Below, piece by piece: positions 34,875 to 46,240 of a DNA stretch of 64,000 bases. The DNA is from Rhodocyclus purpureus. Its GTDB lineage: Bacteria > Pseudomonadota > Gammaproteobacteria > Burkholderiales > Rhodocyclaceae. The stretch covers positions 140,225-204,224 of the forward strand of contig NZ_NHRX01000067.1 in the NCBI RefSeq assembly GCF_016653115.1, in the 5' to 3' direction. Below the pieces are notes generated by a model. The model did not search any database. It worked only from the letters and a program-made list of their open reading frames with translations, and was not told the DNA's origin. The position numbers and the translations under genes are program-made. Within the stretch, counting starts at the first letter, position 1, and each line of letters starts with the position of its first letter.

Positions 34875-35942
34875 GTGCAAGGAGGAATGCGTCTCGACGC
34901 GCTCGCCGAGCGGCTGGGCGCACAACTCGCCGGCGATGGCTCGGTGCTGGTCCATCAGGTGGCCGCCCTGGCCTCGGCCGAGCCCGGGCAGATCGCCTTT
35001 CTCGTCGGTGCCAAGTACCGCCAGCAGTTGCGGACGACACGCGCGACGGCGGTGATCGTGCCGCCGCAGTTTGCCGACGACACGACGCTGCCGCGGCTGA
35101 TCCACGCGAACCCCTACGTCTGTTACGCGCGCGTGGTCGCGCTGCTCAATCCGCCGCCGCAGCGTGCGCGCGGTGTGCATCCGTCGGCGGTCGTGCATTC
35201 GGAACTGCCGGCCTCGGCCAGCGTCGGCGAGAACGCGGTGGTCGGCCGTGACGTCGTCATCGGTGAGAACGTGGTCATCCATCCGGGCTGCGTCGTCGGC
35301 GACGGCGTCGCCATCGGTGACGATTCGCAGCTCTACCCGAACGTGGTCGTCTATCGCGACTGCCGCATCGGCCGGCGCGCGGTGATCCAGGCCGGTGCCG
35401 TCATCGGCAGCGACGGCTTCGGCTTCGCCAGGGACGGCGAGCGCTGGATCAAGATCCCGCAGATCGGCCGCGTGATCATCGGCGACGACGTCGAGGTCGG
35501 CGCCAACACCTCGATCGACCGCGGCGCGCTCGACGACACCGTGATCGGCGACGGGGTCAAGCTGGACAACCAGATCCAGGTCGCGCACAACGTGGTGATC
35601 GGCGAGCATTCGGCGATGGCCGGCTGCGTCGGCATCGCCGGCAGTGCGAAGATCGGCAAGCGCTGTACGGTCGGCGGCGCCGGCATGATCCTCGGCCACC
35701 TCGAACTCGCCGACGACACGCACGTCTCGGCCGGGTCGATGGTGAGCAAGAGCCTGAAGAAGCCCGGGCAATACACCGCGATCTATCCGCTGGAGCCGCA
35801 CGCCGACTGGCTGCACAACGCGGCGCAGATCCGCCGCCTGGCGACGCTTGCCGATCGCGTCGCCGAACTCGAAAAGAACCTCGCCCGCCTGATCGCAGCC
35901 GCTCCCCGCAGCGCCGCTCCCGGGACCGACACCACTGAATGA
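34875..35942 (+). CDS. lpxD: UDP-3-O-(3-hydroxyacyl)glucosamine N-acyltransferase
   Basis: Adds the second acyl chain in lipid A synthesis. The protein of about 355 residues has an N-terminal uridine-binding domain ([28 protein letters not shown]) and a left-handed beta-helix of hexapeptide repeats (about 105-320), with the catalytic-His segment [16 protein letters not shown] near 235. Start choice is uncertain: GTG 34875 has a GGAG at 5-base spacing; GTG 34869 and ATG 34887 are alternatives. Confidence 0.95.
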   Translation: MQGGMRLDALAERLGAQLAGDGSVLVHQVAALASAEPGQIAFLVGAKYRQQLRTTRATAVIVPPQFADDTTLPRLIHANPYVCYARVVALLNPPPQRARGVHPSAVVHSELPASASVGENAVVGRDVVIGENVVIHPGCVVGDGVAIGDDSQLYPNVVVYRDCRIGRRAVIQAGAVIGSDGFGFARDGERWIKIPQIGRVIIGDDVEVGANTSIDRGALDDTVIGDGVKLDNQIQVAHNVVIGEHSAMAGCVGIAGSAKIGKRCTVGGAGMILGHLELADDTHVSAGSMVSKSLKKPGQYTAIYPLEPHADWLHNAAQIRRLATLADRVAELEKNLARLIAAAPRSAAPGTDTTE

Positions 35943-35988
35943 AGACTGCGGACGATCGCCTCGATCCCGCGCTGACGGAGCAACCAGC

Positions 35989-36435
35989 TTGAACTCAATG
36001 GAAATCAAGGAAATCCTCGAACACCTGCCGCACCGCTATCCCTTCCTGCTGGTCGATCGTGTGGTCGACTTCACGCCGGGCGAGAAGATCCATGCCTACA
36101 AGAACGTGACCATCAACGAGCCGTTCTTCGTCGGTCACTTCCCGCATCACCCGGTGATGCCGGGCGTGCTGATCATGGAAGCGCTGGCGCAGGCGGCCGG
36201 GATCCTCTCGTTCAAGACGATGGGGGCCAAGCCCGACAACGATTCGGTGTTCTACTTCGTCGGCATCGACGGTGCCCGTTTCAAGCGTCCGGTCTCCGCG
36301 GGTGACCGCCTCGACCTGCACGTCGAGATCGTGCGCAACATGCGCGGCATCTGGAAGTATCGTGCCGTCGCGCGCGTGGACGGCCAGGTCGCCGCCGAGG
36401 CCGAACTGATGTGCGCGCAGCGCGCCGTCGCCTGA
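35989..36435 (+). CDS. fabZ: 3-hydroxyacyl-[acyl-carrier-protein] dehydratase FabZ
   Basis: Hot-dog-fold dehydratase of fatty-acid elongation that acts on hydroxyacyl-ACP and competes with LpxA/LpxD for substrate. The 148-residue protein has [13 protein letters not shown] near the start and the active-site block [20 protein letters not shown] (His and Glu). A GGAG 8 bases upstream favours the TTG at 35989; ATG 35998 is the alternative. It lies between lpxD and lpxA. Confidence 0.96.
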   Translation: MNSMEIKEILEHLPHRYPFLLVDRVVDFTPGEKIHAYKNVTINEPFFVGHFPHHPVMPGVLIMEALAQAAGILSFKTMGAKPDNDSVFYFVGIDGARFKRPVSAGDRLDLHVEIVRNMRGIWKYRAVARVDGQVAAEAELMCAQRAVA

Positions 36436-36451
36436 GCGGGTGGGGGAGCAC

Positions 36452-37222
36452 ATGATTCACCCTAGCGCCATCGTCGATCCGGGTGCCCGTATCGGCCAGA
36501 ATGTCAGCATCGGTGCTTATTCGATCATCGGCCCCGACGTCGAGATCGGCGACGGCACCAGCGTCGGTCCGCACGTCGTCATCAGCGGTCACACGCGCAT
36601 CGGCCGCGATAACCGCATCTTCCAGTTTGCCTCGCTCGGTGAAGTCCCGCAGGACAAGAAGTACGCGGGCGAGCCGACGCGGCTGGAGATCGGCGACCGC
36701 AACACCATCCGCGAGTTCTGCACCTTCAACGTCGGCACCACGCAGGACGAGGGCGTCACGCGCATCGGCGACGACAACTGGATCATGGCCTACGTGCACA
36801 TCGCGCACGATTGCCGGGTCGGCAACAGGACCATCTTCGCCAACAACTCGCAGCTGGCCGGCCATGTCCATGTCGACGACTGGGCGATCCTCGGCGGTTT
36901 CACCGGCGTGCACCAGTTCTGCCGCGTCGGCGCGCACTGCATGACCGCGGTCGGCACGGTCGTCCTGCAGGACATCCCGCCCTACGTCACCGCCGCCGGC
37001 AACACCGCCAGCCCGTTCGGCATCAACAGCGAAGGACTGAAGCGCCGCGGCTTCTCTGCCGACGCGCTGCTGGCCCTGAAGCGTGCCTACCGCACGTTGT
37101 ACAAGTCCGGCCTGCGCCTCGAAGAGGCGCGCGCCAAGCTCGAGCAGGATGCCGTAGCGCACCCGGAAATCCGGCCGATTCTGGACTTTCTCGCAGCCTC
37201 GAAGCGCGGCATCATCCGATGA
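36452..37222 (+). CDS. lpxA: acyl-[ACP]-UDP-N-acetylglucosamine O-acyltransferase
   Basis: First enzyme of lipid A synthesis. The 256-residue protein is a left-handed beta-helix of hexapeptide repeats starting [20 protein letters not shown], with the catalytic-His segment [13 protein letters not shown] near residue 120, and a helical C-terminal domain ([20 protein letters not shown]). The ATG at 36452 follows GGGGGAG; a GTG at 36440 adds four residues. It overlaps lpxB by 4 bases (ATGA). Confidence 0.97.
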   Translation: MIHPSAIVDPGARIGQNVSIGAYSIIGPDVEIGDGTSVGPHVVISGHTRIGRDNRIFQFASLGEVPQDKKYAGEPTRLEIGDRNTIREFCTFNVGTTQDEGVTRIGDDNWIMAYVHIAHDCRVGNRTIFANNSQLAGHVHVDDWAILGGFTGVHQFCRVGAHCMTAVGTVVLQDIPPYVTAAGNTASPFGINSEGLKRRGFSADALLALKRAYRTLYKSGLRLEEARAKLEQDAVAHPEIRPILDFLAASKRGIIR

Positions 37223-38382
37223 CCGCCGTGCGCATCGCCATGGTCGCCGGCGAGGCGTCGGGCGATCTGCTGGCGAGTCACCTGATCGCCGCGCTGCGCG
37301 CGCGCCTGCCCGATGCCGTCTTCTACGGCATCGGCGGGCCGAAGATGGAGGCGCAAGGCTTCGACGCCTGGTATCCGCTGGAAAAGCTGGCCGTGCTCGG
37401 CTACGTCGATGCGTTGCGCCATTACCCCGAGATCGCCGGGATCCGTAGCGAACTGCGCCGTCGTCTGCTCGCCGACGACGGCCATCGCCCCGACGTCTTC
37501 ATCGGCGTCGACGCGCCCGATTTCAACCTCGGGCTGGAGCAGGCGCTGAAGGAGCGCGGCATCACCACGGTGCACTACGTCAGTCCGTCGATCTGGGCCT
37601 GGCGCGGCGAGCGCATCCGCAAGATCGCCGCGGCGGTCAACCGCGTGCTCGCCCTGTTCCCGTTCGAACCGGCGCTCTACGAGGCGCGGCAGATTCCGGT
37701 GAGCTACGTCGGGCATCCGCTCGCCGACGTCCTGCCGGTCGAGGACGGGCGCGTCGGCGCGCGCGAGTTGCTGGAGATCCCGGCCATGCAACCGGTGTTC
37801 GCGCTGCTGCCCGGAAGCCGTCAGTCCGAATTGCAGTACATGGCCGACATCTTCATCCGCACCGCGCGCAGGATCGCCGAGAAGCTGCCGGATGCGCTCT
37901 TCCTCGTGCCGCTGGCGACGCGCGAGACGCGGCTCATGTTCGAGCAGGCGATCTATCGCTGCGAGGCGCACGACCTGCCGCTGCGCCTGCTCTTCGGTCA
38001 TGCGCACGACGCCATGGCCGCTGCCGACGTGGTCCTCGTCGCCAGCGGAACGGCGACCCTGGAAGCGGCGCTGCTCAAGCGGCCGATGGCCATCGCCTAC
38101 CGCATGTCGCCACTCTCGTACCGGCTGATGAAAGGCAGGGGTTATCTGCCCTACGTCGGGCTGCCGAACGTGCTCGCCGGCCGCTTCGTCGTCCCGGAGT
38201 TCATCCAGGACGATGCCACGCCCGAGAATCTGGCGCAGGCCCTGCTCAATCTCTTCGCCGACCGCGAGACCGCGGCGCGCATCGGCGAGGTGTTTCGCGG
38301 CATCCACCTGCAGTTGCGCCAGAACACCGCCGAGAAGGCGGCGCAGGCGATCATCGACTGCCTGCCGGCCACGCATGGCTGA
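37219..38382 (+). CDS. lpxB: lipid-A-disaccharide synthase
   Basis: Membrane-associated GT-B glycosyltransferase (GT19) that joins UDP-2,3-diacylglucosamine and lipid X. The 387-residue protein has the N-terminal [26 protein letters not shown] near 95, [15 protein letters not shown] near 128, PGSRQSEL near 195 and the [15 protein letters not shown] donor-binding segment near 277. It overlaps lpxA upstream by 4 bases and rnhB downstream by 8. Confidence 0.97.
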   Translation: MTAVRIAMVAGEASGDLLASHLIAALRARLPDAVFYGIGGPKMEAQGFDAWYPLEKLAVLGYVDALRHYPEIAGIRSELRRRLLADDGHRPDVFIGVDAPDFNLGLEQALKERGITTVHYVSPSIWAWRGERIRKIAAAVNRVLALFPFEPALYEARQIPVSYVGHPLADVLPVEDGRVGARELLEIPAMQPVFALLPGSRQSELQYMADIFIRTARRIAEKLPDALFLVPLATRETRLMFEQAIYRCEAHDLPLRLLFGHAHDAMAAADVVLVASGTATLEAALLKRPMAIAYRMSPLSYRLMKGRGYLPYVGLPNVLAGRFVVPEFIQDDATPENLAQALLNLFADRETAARIGEVFRGIHLQLRQNTAEKAAQAIIDCLPATHG

Positions 38383-38962
38383 GCTGATCGTTCCCGCCGG
38401 CCTCGTCTGTGGCGTCGACGAGGCCGGCCGCGGTCCGCTCGCCGGTGCCGTCGTCGCCGCGGCGGTCATCCTCGACCCGGCGTGGCCGATCGCCGGACTC
38501 GACGACTCGAAGAAGTTGTCGGCGAAGAAGCGCGAGGCGCTGGCGCTCCTGATCCGCGAACGGGCGCTTGCCTGGGCGGTGGCCGAGGCCAGCGTTGCCG
38601 AGATCGATCGCCTGAACGTCCTGCAGGCGAGCCTGCTCGCCATGCAGCGCGCCGTTGCCGCGCTCGCCGTTCCCCCCGAGCGCGCGCTGATCGACGGCAA
38701 CCGCTGTCCCCAACTTCCCTGTCCGGCCGAGGCGCTGGTCGGCGGTGACGCGCGCTCGGCGCCGATCGCCGCCGCGTCGATCCTGGCGAAGACCGTGCGC
38801 GATGCAGGGATGCTCGCGCTGCATGAGCGCCACCCCGAGTACGCTTTCGACCGGCACAAGGGCTACCCGACCGCGCAGCACCTCGCTGCGCTGCGCCGCC
38901 ACGGGCCTTGTCCAGAGCACCGGCGCAGCTTCGCGCCGGTGGCGCAACTGAACCTGCTGTAA
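38375..38962 (+). CDS. rnhB: ribonuclease HII
   Basis: Removes ribonucleotides from RNA-DNA hybrids. The 195-residue protein has the catalytic DE pair in [20 protein letters not shown] near residue 13, the third Asp in ALIDGNRCP near 105 and the SILAKTVRD block near 135, with [10 protein letters not shown] near the end. The start lies within lpxB, the conserved lpxB-rnhB coupling. Confidence 0.97.
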   Translation: MAELIVPAGLVCGVDEAGRGPLAGAVVAAAVILDPAWPIAGLDDSKKLSAKKREALALLIRERALAWAVAEASVAEIDRLNVLQASLLAMQRAVAALAVPPERALIDGNRCPQLPCPAEALVGGDARSAPIAAASILAKTVRDAGMLALHERHPEYAFDRHKGYPTAQHLAALRRHGPCPEHRRSFAPVAQLNLL

Positions 38963-38992
38963 GCCTGGCGCCGCCAGCGGAGACACCCGCCC

Positions 38993-39811
38993 ATGTCCGT
39001 CAGACACATCGTTTCGCGCGATAACCCGCGCTTCAAGGCGCTGAAGAAGCTGGCGCAGAGCGCTCGCGAACGCCGCCGCGAAGGGCTCGCGCTGCTCGAC
39101 GGCATGCACCTGATCGAGGTTTACAGCGAGCGCTGCGGCCGGCCGGAAGCCTTGATCGTCAGCGAACAGGGAGCGTCCCGCGCCGAGATTGCCCGCCATC
39201 TGGCGGCGCTCGACCCGACGATCGAGGTCCTCGCCCTGTCCGCCCCGCTCTTCGCCGAGCTCGCCGCGGTCGACACGCCGAGCGGCATCATGGCGCTGAT
39301 CCGCCAGCCGCAAGCGGCTGGCGCGCCCGATCCCGATGCCGATGCCGTCCTCCTCGACGGCGTGCAGGATCCGGGCAACGTCGGCTCGATCCTGCGCAGC
39401 GCCGCCGCGGCGGGTTTCCGCCAGGTGCTGTTGTCGCCCGACTGCGCTCAGGTCTGGTCGCCGAAAACCCTGCGCGCCGGGATGGGTGCGCATTTTGCGC
39501 TCGAGCTCTTCGAAAACGCCGACCTGTGCGCCTTCATCGGCGCCTATCGCGGCGTGGCTGCCGTCACCGAGCCCGCAGCCGGCCAGTCGCTGTTCGCCGC
39601 CGACCTGACGGGGCCGCTGGCCTGGATCTTCGGCAGCGAAGGCGCGGGCGTGCGCCCGGCGACGGCGGCTGCGGCACGGGCACACTTCACCATCCCGATG
39701 CCGGGCGGCAGCGAGTCGCTCAATGCCGCGGCGGCGGCTGCGGTCTGTCTGTTCGAGACGGTCCGCCAGCGCCTGCCGCGGAGCCAGGCGCCGGTCACGG
39801 GGAGCGGCTAG
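38993..39811 (+). CDS. SpoU/TrmH family RNA 2'-O-methyltransferase
   Basis: SPOUT-class methyltransferase of 272 residues with an N-terminal substrate-binding domain (about 5-105) and a knotted C-terminal domain. The three family motifs are present: [20 protein letters not shown] near 120, [11 protein letters not shown] near 210 and [18 protein letters not shown] near 235. It resembles RlmB/TsnR-like enzymes that act on rRNA, but the target nucleotide cannot be read from sequence. Its stop codon overlaps that of the convergent ppsR gene in a CTAG. Confidence 0.9.
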   Translation: MSVRHIVSRDNPRFKALKKLAQSARERRREGLALLDGMHLIEVYSERCGRPEALIVSEQGASRAEIARHLAALDPTIEVLALSAPLFAELAAVDTPSGIMALIRQPQAAGAPDPDADAVLLDGVQDPGNVGSILRSAAAAGFRQVLLSPDCAQVWSPKTLRAGMGAHFALELFENADLCAFIGAYRGVAAVTEPAAGQSLFAADLTGPLAWIFGSEGAGVRPATAAAARAHFTIPMPGGSESLNAAAAAAVCLFETVRQRLPRSQAPVTGSG

Positions 39812-40641
39812 AACGCGTGGCCCTCGAGCTTGATCTCGTGCATGATCGTCGTCGAGATCTCCTCGATCGACTTGGTGGTCGAGTCGAGCCAGCGGATTCC
39901 CTCGCGCTGCATCAGGCGCTCGGCCTCGGCCACCTCGCGGCGGCAATTCTCGATCGACGCGTAATGGCTGTTCGGGCGCCGCTCGCTGCGGATCTTGTGC
40001 AGGCGCTCGGGCTGGATGGTCAGACCGAACATGCGCTGGCGGAAGCGATCGAGTCCCTGCGGCAGGCGGCCGCGCTCGAAGTCCTCGGGAATCAGCGGGT
40101 AGTTGGCGGCCTTGATGCCGAACTGCATCGCCAGGTAGATGCTGGTCGGCGTCTTGCCGCAGCGCGAGACGCCGACCAGGATCACGTTGGCCTGCTCCAT
40201 GCCGGCCATGGTGATGCCGTCGTCGTGGTTGAGCGCGAAGTTGATCGCGTCGAGACGGTCCTCGTAGTGCTTGTTCTCGGTGAAGGAGTGCGAACCGCCG
40301 ATGGTGTGTGTCGACTCGATGCGCAGCTCGTTCTCTAGCGGCGCGAGGAAGGTTTCGAGCAGCGGCACGCAGAAGCCCTGCGAATCGTCGAGGATCGCGT
40401 TCAGCGCCGGTTCGACCAGGGTCGTGAAAACGATCGGTCGCGCGTTGTCCTCGCGCGCGGCCTGCGCGATGCGTGCGGCGGCAGCGAGTGCCTTTTCCTC
40501 GTTGTTCACGAAGGGGATGCGGGTCTGCCTGAACTTGATTCCCTTGAACTGGGAGAGCAGGCTGTGGCCGAGGGTTTCGGCGGTGATCGCGGTGCTGTCG
40601 GAAACGAAGAAGGCACTGCGCACGGGATGTGGCTGGTTCAT
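39808..40641 (-). CDS. ppsR: PEP synthase regulatory protein (bifunctional kinase/pyrophosphorylase, DUF299)
   Basis: Switches PEP synthase off and on by ADP-dependent phosphorylation and phosphate-dependent dephosphorylation of a threonine near its catalytic histidine. The 277-residue protein has the nucleotide-binding P-loop [15 protein letters not shown] near residue 155, with [17 protein letters not shown] near the start and [14 protein letters not shown] sequence ([13 protein letters not shown]) near 220. The ATG at 40641 gives the family N-terminus. Its target ppsA lies about 3 kb away beyond ppc, which strongly supports the assignment. Confidence 0.95.
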   Translation of the reverse strand: MNQPHPVRSAFFVSDSTAITAETLGHSLLSQFKGIKFRQTRIPFVNNEEKALAAAARIAQAAREDNARPIVFTTLVEPALNAILDDSQGFCVPLLETFLAPLENELRIESTHTIGGSHSFTENKHYEDRLDAINFALNHDDGITMAGMEQANVILVGVSRCGKTPTSIYLAMQFGIKAANYPLIPEDFERGRLPQGLDRFRQRMFGLTIQPERLHKIRSERRPNSHYASIENCRREVAEAERLMQREGIRWLDSTTKSIEEISTTIMHEIKLEGHAF

Positions 40642-40687
40642 GGAAAAAGGCTTTCGCAAGTGATGGAAGGTGGGCGCTGAAGGGAAG

Positions 40688-43513
40688 CTAGCCGCTGTTG
40701 CGCAGGCCGGCGGCGATGCCGTTGATGGTCATGTGGATGCCTCGGCGGGCGCGTTCGTCGATCTCTCCTGCGTGTTCGCGGTGACGGCGCAGGAGTTCGA
40801 TCTGCAGGTGGTTGAGCGGGTCCATGTAGGGGAAGCGGTTGCGGATCGAGCGGCGCAGCGAGGGGTTGTCGGCGAGCAGGCAGTCCGTCTCCTCGATCGC
40901 CAGCAGGTGGCGGCGCGTGCGCGCGTGTTCGCCGGCGATGCGCGCGAACACCGCGTCGCGCAGTTCGAGGTCGGTGACGAGTTCGGCGTAGCGCGAGGCG
41001 ATGCCGATATCGGTCTTGGCCAGCACCATGTCCATGTTCGAGAGCAGCGAGCGGAAGAAGGGCCACGACCGGTACATGCGGCGCAGCGTCGCCAGACCGT
41101 CGGGATGACCGGCGAGGAAGGCCTCGACTGCGCTGCCGAAGCCGTACCAGCCGGGGATCATCAGCCGGCACTGCGACCAGCTGAACACCCAGGGAATCGC
41201 GCGCAGGTCCTCGATCCGCTGCGAGGGCTTGCGCGAGGCCGGACGGCTGCCGATGTTGAGTTCGGCGATCTCCGATATCGGCGTCGACTCGCGGAAGTAG
41301 CGGTCGAAACCGGGCGTCTCGTACACGAGGCCGCGGTAGGCGCGGTAGGCGTGCTGCGACAGCGTCTCCATCACCGCGCGCAAGGGGGCTGGGTCGGTCT
41401 CCTGCTCGCGCGCGAGCAAGGTCGCTTCGAGCGTCGCCGCCGCCAGGATCTCGAGGTTGCGCCGACCGACCTCCGGGTGTGCGTACTTTGAGGCGATCAC
41501 CTCGCCCTGCTCGGTGATGCGGATCTGGCCGGAAACGGCGCCGTCGGGCTGGGCCAGGATCGCCTGGTAGCTGGGGCCGCCGCCACGACCGACCGAACCG
41601 CCGCGGCCATGAAAGAGGCGCAGGCGGACGCCATGGCGGGCGCAGGTCTCGGTCAGCGCGACCTCGGCCTTGTACAGTTCCCAGCCCGAGGTGAGGAAGC
41701 CACCGTCCTTGTTGCTGTCCGAATAGCCGAGCATCACCTCCTGCTCGTCGTCGCGCGAGGCGATCAGGGCACGCCAGACGGGGAGCGCGAACAGCTGCGC
41801 CATCACTGCGGCGCTGCGGCGCAGGTCGTCGATGGTCTCGAACAGCGGGATGATGTTCATCGCCAGCGACGGGGTCTCCCCGGCAACGAGCAGCCCGGCC
41901 TCCTTGAGCAGCAGCGCGACTTCGAGCAGGTCGGAGGCGCCGTCGGTCTTCGAGATGATGACATTCGGCAGTGCTGCGGCGCCGTAGCGCGCGCGCAACT
42001 CGCGGGCGGCGAAGAAGATCGCCAGTTCGTCGGCGGTCGCGCGCGACAGTTCGACGCCGGCGAGCAGCGGCGAGTAGAGGGGGCGCGGGCTGGCGATCTC
42101 GGCGGCGAGCAGCGCGATCCGCTCCTCCTCGCCGAGCCTGCTGTAAGCGTCGGGCGTCGGCAGCCGTCCGGCGCTCGCCAGCAGTTCGGCGACGCAGCGC
42201 TCGTGCACGTCCGAGTTCTGGCGCAGGTCGAGCGGCGCCAGGTGGAAGCCGAACACCTGCACGGCGCGTCGTAGCCGGCGCAGGCGGCCGTCGGCGAGCA
42301 GCGCGGCGCCGTGCTCGCGCAGCGAGGCGGCGATCGTTCCCAGGTCGGCGAGAAAGTCGGCGCTGTCGGCGTAGGGGGGCGCTGCGCCGAGCGGCACGCG
42401 TTCGGACGCGTGCTGGTCGAGCGCGCGCGCGGTTGCGGCCAGGCGCGCGTAGATGCCGGTCAGCGCGCGCCGGTAGGGCTCGTCGGCACGGTGCGGTGAA
42501 TGGTCGGGCGAGCGTTCAGCGAGTTCCGCGAGCGCGGGCGACACCGGAACGAGCAGTTGCGACAGCGACAGCTCGCCGCCGAGCGCATGCACCTCGTGCA
42601 GGTAGAAGTCGAATACTGCCGCCGACTGTAGCCTGAGCGCGCTGCGCAGGATGTCGGCGGTGACGAAGGGATTGCCGTCGCGGTCGCCACCGATCCAGCT
42701 GCCGATGCGCAGGAAGGGCGGCAGGTCCCAGTCTTCTCCGGGAAAGCTGCGCGCCAGCAGCTCCTCGAGCTCGCCATAGAGGCGCGGCAGTTCGCTGAAG
42801 AAGGTCGACTCGTAGTGGCTGATGCCGTTGTTGATCTCGTCGACCACCGCCAGTCGGCTGGGGCGCAGCATCCGCGTCCGCCACAGCGTCAGCACCGCGC
42901 GCCGCAGCGAGCGCTCGTTGTCGGCGCGTTCGCCGGCGGTGAGCTGCATGCGGTCGCGGCCGTCGAGCAGGCGCGCGATCTCGTGCTGCGCCTGCAGGAT
43001 GCTCTTGCGGCTGACCTCGGTCGGGTGCGCGGTGAGCACCGGCGAGACTTGGGCGACGGTGAAGAATTCACGCAGGCGCGCGAGCGGTACGCCGGCCGCG
43101 ACGACGCGTGCCAGCGAATGTTCGAGGCTGCCTTCACGCGCCGGCGACCCCTGCAGCTCGTGCGCGCGCCGGCGACGGATGTGGTGCTGGTCCTCGGCGA
43201 TGTTCGCCAGATGCAGGAAGTAGCTGAAGGCGCGGACGACCGACAGCATCGTCTCGCGCGGCAGCTTGTTGAGCAGCTGCGCGAGCTCCGCGCGGCTGGC
43301 TTCGTCTGCCGGAGCGACGGCCGGTAGTGCGTCTTCCCGGGCGCTCTCCCGGTCGAAGCGCACCGAGGCTTGGCGAATGCGTTCGACGACCGCGAACACC
43401 GCTTCCCCTTCCTGCTCGCGCACCGTGTCTCCGAGCAGGCGGCCGAGCAGGCGGATGTCGGCGCGCAGCGGCTGGTCCTTGTCGTCAGCTGAATCGGTCT
43501 CGGGGATGGGCAT
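40688..43513 (-). CDS. ppc: phosphoenolpyruvate carboxylase
   Basis: Anaplerotic enzyme that forms oxaloacetate from PEP and bicarbonate. The 941-residue protein has the catalytic-His motif [14 protein letters not shown] near residue 155, [15 protein letters not shown] near 265, the catalytic motif [20 protein letters not shown] near 600 and [20 protein letters not shown] near 635. It ends RNSG, close to the usual NTG ending. It lies between the PEP synthase gene and its regulator, so three genes acting on PEP are clustered. Confidence 0.97.
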   Translation of the reverse strand: MPIPETDSADDKDQPLRADIRLLGRLLGDTVREQEGEAVFAVVERIRQASVRFDRESAREDALPAVAPADEASRAELAQLLNKLPRETMLSVVRAFSYFLHLANIAEDQHHIRRRRAHELQGSPAREGSLEHSLARVVAAGVPLARLREFFTVAQVSPVLTAHPTEVSRKSILQAQHEIARLLDGRDRMQLTAGERADNERSLRRAVLTLWRTRMLRPSRLAVVDEINNGISHYESTFFSELPRLYGELEELLARSFPGEDWDLPPFLRIGSWIGGDRDGNPFVTADILRSALRLQSAAVFDFYLHEVHALGGELSLSQLLVPVSPALAELAERSPDHSPHRADEPYRRALTGIYARLAATARALDQHASERVPLGAAPPYADSADFLADLGTIAASLREHGAALLADGRLRRLRRAVQVFGFHLAPLDLRQNSDVHERCVAELLASAGRLPTPDAYSRLGEEERIALLAAEIASPRPLYSPLLAGVELSRATADELAIFFAARELRARYGAAALPNVIISKTDGASDLLEVALLLKEAGLLVAGETPSLAMNIIPLFETIDDLRRSAAVMAQLFALPVWRALIASRDDEQEVMLGYSDSNKDGGFLTSGWELYKAEVALTETCARHGVRLRLFHGRGGSVGRGGGPSYQAILAQPDGAVSGQIRITEQGEVIASKYAHPEVGRRNLEILAAATLEATLLAREQETDPAPLRAVMETLSQHAYRAYRGLVYETPGFDRYFRESTPISEIAELNIGSRPASRKPSQRIEDLRAIPWVFSWSQCRLMIPGWYGFGSAVEAFLAGHPDGLATLRRMYRSWPFFRSLLSNMDMVLAKTDIGIASRYAELVTDLELRDAVFARIAGEHARTRRHLLAIEETDCLLADNPSLRRSIRNRFPYMDPLNHLQIELLRRHREHAGEIDERARRGIHMTINGIAAGLRNSG

Positions 43514-43572
43514 GGGCGTGCTCCGGTGATCCGCAGCAGCGCATTATCGCCGATTCGACCTTGCCGGGAAAT

Positions 43573-43599
43573 GCGCCTGCGCGGCGGTCGCGCAGGCGC
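43573..43599. repeat. perfect inverted repeat in the ppc-ppsA divergent region
   Basis: A 10-bp perfect stem (GCGCCTGCGC / GCGCAGGCGC) with a 7-base spacer and no T-run lies 60 bases upstream of the ppc start and about 110 before ppsA. It could be an operator or a transcript structure. Confidence 0.4.
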
Positions 43600-43625
43600 G
43601 CCGCAAGCCCACAACGACGGGAAAA

Positions 43626-43634
43626 TGATAAGAT
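43626..43634 (+). promoter_or_regulatory. possible extended -10 promoter for ppsA
   Basis: TGATAAGAT, an extended -10 form, lies in an AT-rich patch 75 bases before the ppsA GTG. No good -35 is seen. Confidence 0.35.
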
Positions 43635-43646
43635 GACACCCTCTGC

Positions 43647-43670
43647 GGCCGGTACTGTGCCGGCCATTTT
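43647..43670 (+). promoter_or_regulatory. hairpin with T-rich tail in the ppsA leader
   Basis: GGCCGG / CCGGCC arms with a 7-base loop are followed by ATTTT, 39 bases before ppsA. If the -10 at 43629-43634 is real, the hairpin sits at the very 5' end of the message. It may be an attenuator or a stabilising 5' stem. Confidence 0.4.
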
Positions 43671-43708
43671 CTCGCATCGGACTTTAATTTCATCAGGGGC
43701 GAACTACG

Positions 43709-46090
43709 GTGGCGACGAACGAATATGTGATCAGCTTCGAGAATCTGCGCATGACCGACGTTGATCGGGTGGGCGGCAAGAATGCCTCGCTCGGCGAGAT
43801 GATCAGCCAGCTCTCGCACATGGGGGTACGCGTTCCCGGCGGCTTTGCAACGACGGCGCAGGCGTACCGCGATTTCCTCGCCCACGAAGGCCTCGCCGAG
43901 CGCATCGCCAAGGCGCTCGAGACGCTTGACGTCGATGACGTCAGCGCGCTGGTCGCCTGTGGCGCACAGATCCGCCAGTGGATCATCGACACGCCTTTCC
44001 CGCCGGCACTCGACGCAGCGATCCGCGATGCCTACGCGGCGCTGGTCGCCGAATCCGGCGACGGCATGAGTTTTGCCGTACGTTCTTCGGCCACCGCCGA
44101 AGACCTGCCCGACGCTTCCTTCGCCGGCCAGCAGGAAACCTTCCTCAACATCGAAGGCCTGGACAACATCCTGCACGCGATGAAGGAGGTGTTCGCCTCG
44201 CTGTACAACGACCGCGCCATTGCCTACCGCGTGCACAAGGGCTTCGTGCACGCCAACGTCGCGCTCTCGGCCGGCGTGCAGCGCATGGTCCGCTCCGACA
44301 CCGGCGCCGCCGGCGTCATGTTCACGCTCGACACCGAATCCGGTTTCCGTGACGCGGTGTTCATCACCTCCTCGTGGGGCCTGGGCGAGACGGTGGTGCA
44401 GGGCGCGGTGAATCCCGACGAGTTTTACGTGCACAAGCCGATGCTCAAGGCCGGCAAGCACGCGGTGATCCGCCGCACGCTCGGTTCGAAGATGATCAAG
44501 ATGGTCTTCGCCAGCGAGAAGGTCGCCGGCCGCTCGACGGTCACGACCGACGTCGCCGAAGCCGACCGCAACCGCTTCTCGATCAACGACGCCGAAGTCC
44601 AGGAACTGGCGCGCTACGCGATGATCATCGAGGCGCACTACCAGCGCCCGATGGACATCGAATGGGGCAAGGACGGTCGCGACGGCCGCATCTACGTGCT
44701 GCAGGCGCGTCCGGAGACGGTCAAGTCGCAGGAAGAGGGCGCCAGCACGGTGCAGAAGTTCCGCCTGAAGAGCTACTCGAAGGTGCTGGCGTCGGGCCGC
44801 GCCATCGGCCAGAAGATCGGCGTCGGCCCGGTCCGCGTCGTCCATGACCCTAGCGAGATGCACAAGGTGCAGCCGGGTGACGTGCTCGTCGCCGACATGA
44901 CCGACCCGAACTGGGAACCGGTGATGAAGCGCGCGGCGGCGATCGTCACCAACCGCGGCGGACGCACCTGCCACGCGGCCATCATCGCGCGCGAGCTCGG
45001 CATCCCGGCGATCGTCGGCTGTGGCGACGCGACCGACATGCTCTACGAGGGCGAGATCGTCACCGTGTCCTGTGCCGAGGGCGACACCGGCCACGTCTAT
45101 CGCGGCAAGCTCGATTTCGAGGTCACCTCGCGCGACGTCGCGGCGATGCCCGAAGTGCCGGTCAAGGTGATGATGAACGTCGGCAACCCCGAACTCGCCT
45201 TCGAGTTCTCGCAGCTGCCGAACGACGGCGTCGGCCTGGCGCGCGTCGAATTCATCATCAACAACGTGATCGGCGTGCACCCGAAGGCGATCCTCGACAT
45301 CGAACACCTGCCCGTCGACCGGCGCGAGGAAATCGAACGGCGCGCGCGTGGCTACGCCGACGCCAGGACCTTCTTCGTCGAGAAGCTGGTCGAAGGCGTC
45401 GCGACCATCGCCGCCGCCTTCTGGCCGAAGCCGGTGATCGTGCGCATGTCCGACTTCAAGTCGAACGAGTACCGCAAGCTGCTCGGCGGCGATGTCTACG
45501 AGCCTGAGGAAGAGAATCCGATGCTCGGCTTCCGCGGTGCCTCGCGCTACATCGCCTCGACCTTCCGCGACTGCTTCGAGATGGAATGCGAGGCGATGCG
45601 CAAGGTGCGCAACGAGATGGGCCTGACCAACGTGCAGCTGATGGTGCCCTTCGTGCGTACCGTCGGCGAAGGCGCTGCGGTCGAGCAACTGCTCGCCGAG
45701 CACGGCCTGAAGCGCGGCGACAACGATCTCAAGCTGATCATGATGTGCGAGATCCCCTCGAACGCGCTGCTCGCCGAGGAGTTCCTCAAGCACTTCGACG
45801 GCTTCTCGATCGGCTCGAACGATCTCACCCAGCTCTCGCTCGGCCTCGACCGCGACTCGGGTCTGGTCGCCTCGCTGTTCGACGAGCGCGATGCGGCGGT
45901 GAAGGTGCTGCTCGACATGGCGATCACGGCCTGCCGTCGCCAGGGCAAATACGTCGGCATCTGCGGCCAGGGGCCTTCCGACCACCCCGATCTCGCCGAA
46001 TGGCTGATGGACCAGGGAATCAGCAGCATTTCGCTGAACCCGGACACGGTCATCGAAACTTGGACGCGGCTGGCGGCGCACCGCGCCTGA
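43709..46090 (+). CDS. ppsA: phosphoenolpyruvate synthase
   Basis: Gluconeogenic enzyme that converts pyruvate and ATP to PEP, AMP and phosphate. The 793-residue protein has the N-terminal ATP-grasp domain ([20 protein letters not shown] near residue 125), the swivelling phosphohistidine domain with [20 protein letters not shown] near 420, and the PEP/pyruvate domain ending in the catalytic-Cys block [17 protein letters not shown] near 755. It starts with GTG at 43709. Adjacent ppsR is its dedicated regulator. Confidence 0.97.
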   Translation: MATNEYVISFENLRMTDVDRVGGKNASLGEMISQLSHMGVRVPGGFATTAQAYRDFLAHEGLAERIAKALETLDVDDVSALVACGAQIRQWIIDTPFPPALDAAIRDAYAALVAESGDGMSFAVRSSATAEDLPDASFAGQQETFLNIEGLDNILHAMKEVFASLYNDRAIAYRVHKGFVHANVALSAGVQRMVRSDTGAAGVMFTLDTESGFRDAVFITSSWGLGETVVQGAVNPDEFYVHKPMLKAGKHAVIRRTLGSKMIKMVFASEKVAGRSTVTTDVAEADRNRFSINDAEVQELARYAMIIEAHYQRPMDIEWGKDGRDGRIYVLQARPETVKSQEEGASTVQKFRLKSYSKVLASGRAIGQKIGVGPVRVVHDPSEMHKVQPGDVLVADMTDPNWEPVMKRAAAIVTNRGGRTCHAAIIARELGIPAIVGCGDATDMLYEGEIVTVSCAEGDTGHVYRGKLDFEVTSRDVAAMPEVPVKVMMNVGNPELAFEFSQLPNDGVGLARVEFIINNVIGVHPKAILDIEHLPVDRREEIERRARGYADARTFFVEKLVEGVATIAAAFWPKPVIVRMSDFKSNEYRKLLGGDVYEPEEENPMLGFRGASRYIASTFRDCFEMECEAMRKVRNEMGLTNVQLMVPFVRTVGEGAAVEQLLAEHGLKRGDNDLKLIMMCEIPSNALLAEEFLKHFDGFSIGSNDLTQLSLGLDRDSGLVASLFDERDAAVKVLLDMAITACRRQGKYVGICGQGPSDHPDLAEWLMDQGISSISLNPDTVIETWTRLAAHRA

Positions 46091-46104
46091 TCCATCGATC
46101 CGGG

Positions 46105-46125
46105 GCTGGCGGCAATGCCGCCAGC
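46105..46125 (+). repeat. perfect hairpin upstream of the ppsA terminator
   Basis: A 9-bp stem (GCTGGCGGC / GCCGCCAGC) with a 3-base loop lies 10 bases before the main terminator. It may help define the 3' end of the ppsA message. Confidence 0.5.
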
Positions 46126-46134
46126 AGCGAGTGC

Positions 46135-46173
46135 AAACGGCTCCGCGCACGCTCCGTGCCCGGAGCCGTTTTT
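46135..46173 (+). terminator. intrinsic terminator after ppsA
   Basis: An 11-bp outer stem (AAACGGCTCCG / CGGAGCCGTTT) continues into an inner 5-bp stem (GCACG / CGTGC) with a CTC loop and ends in TTTTT. It also lies at the end of the convergent UPF0126 gene. Confidence 0.9.
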
Positions 46174-46240
46174 CCAGGGGGCGGCATGGTTCAGGCCGTC
46201 ACTTGTCGGGTTAGGCTGCGCTAACCCGACGGTCCGCCCA

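Noticed and set aside
43544..46150. An 868-codon antisense frame across ppsA
   Set aside because: It is a shadow frame with low-complexity Asp/Arg/His composition. ppsA on the plus strand is certain.
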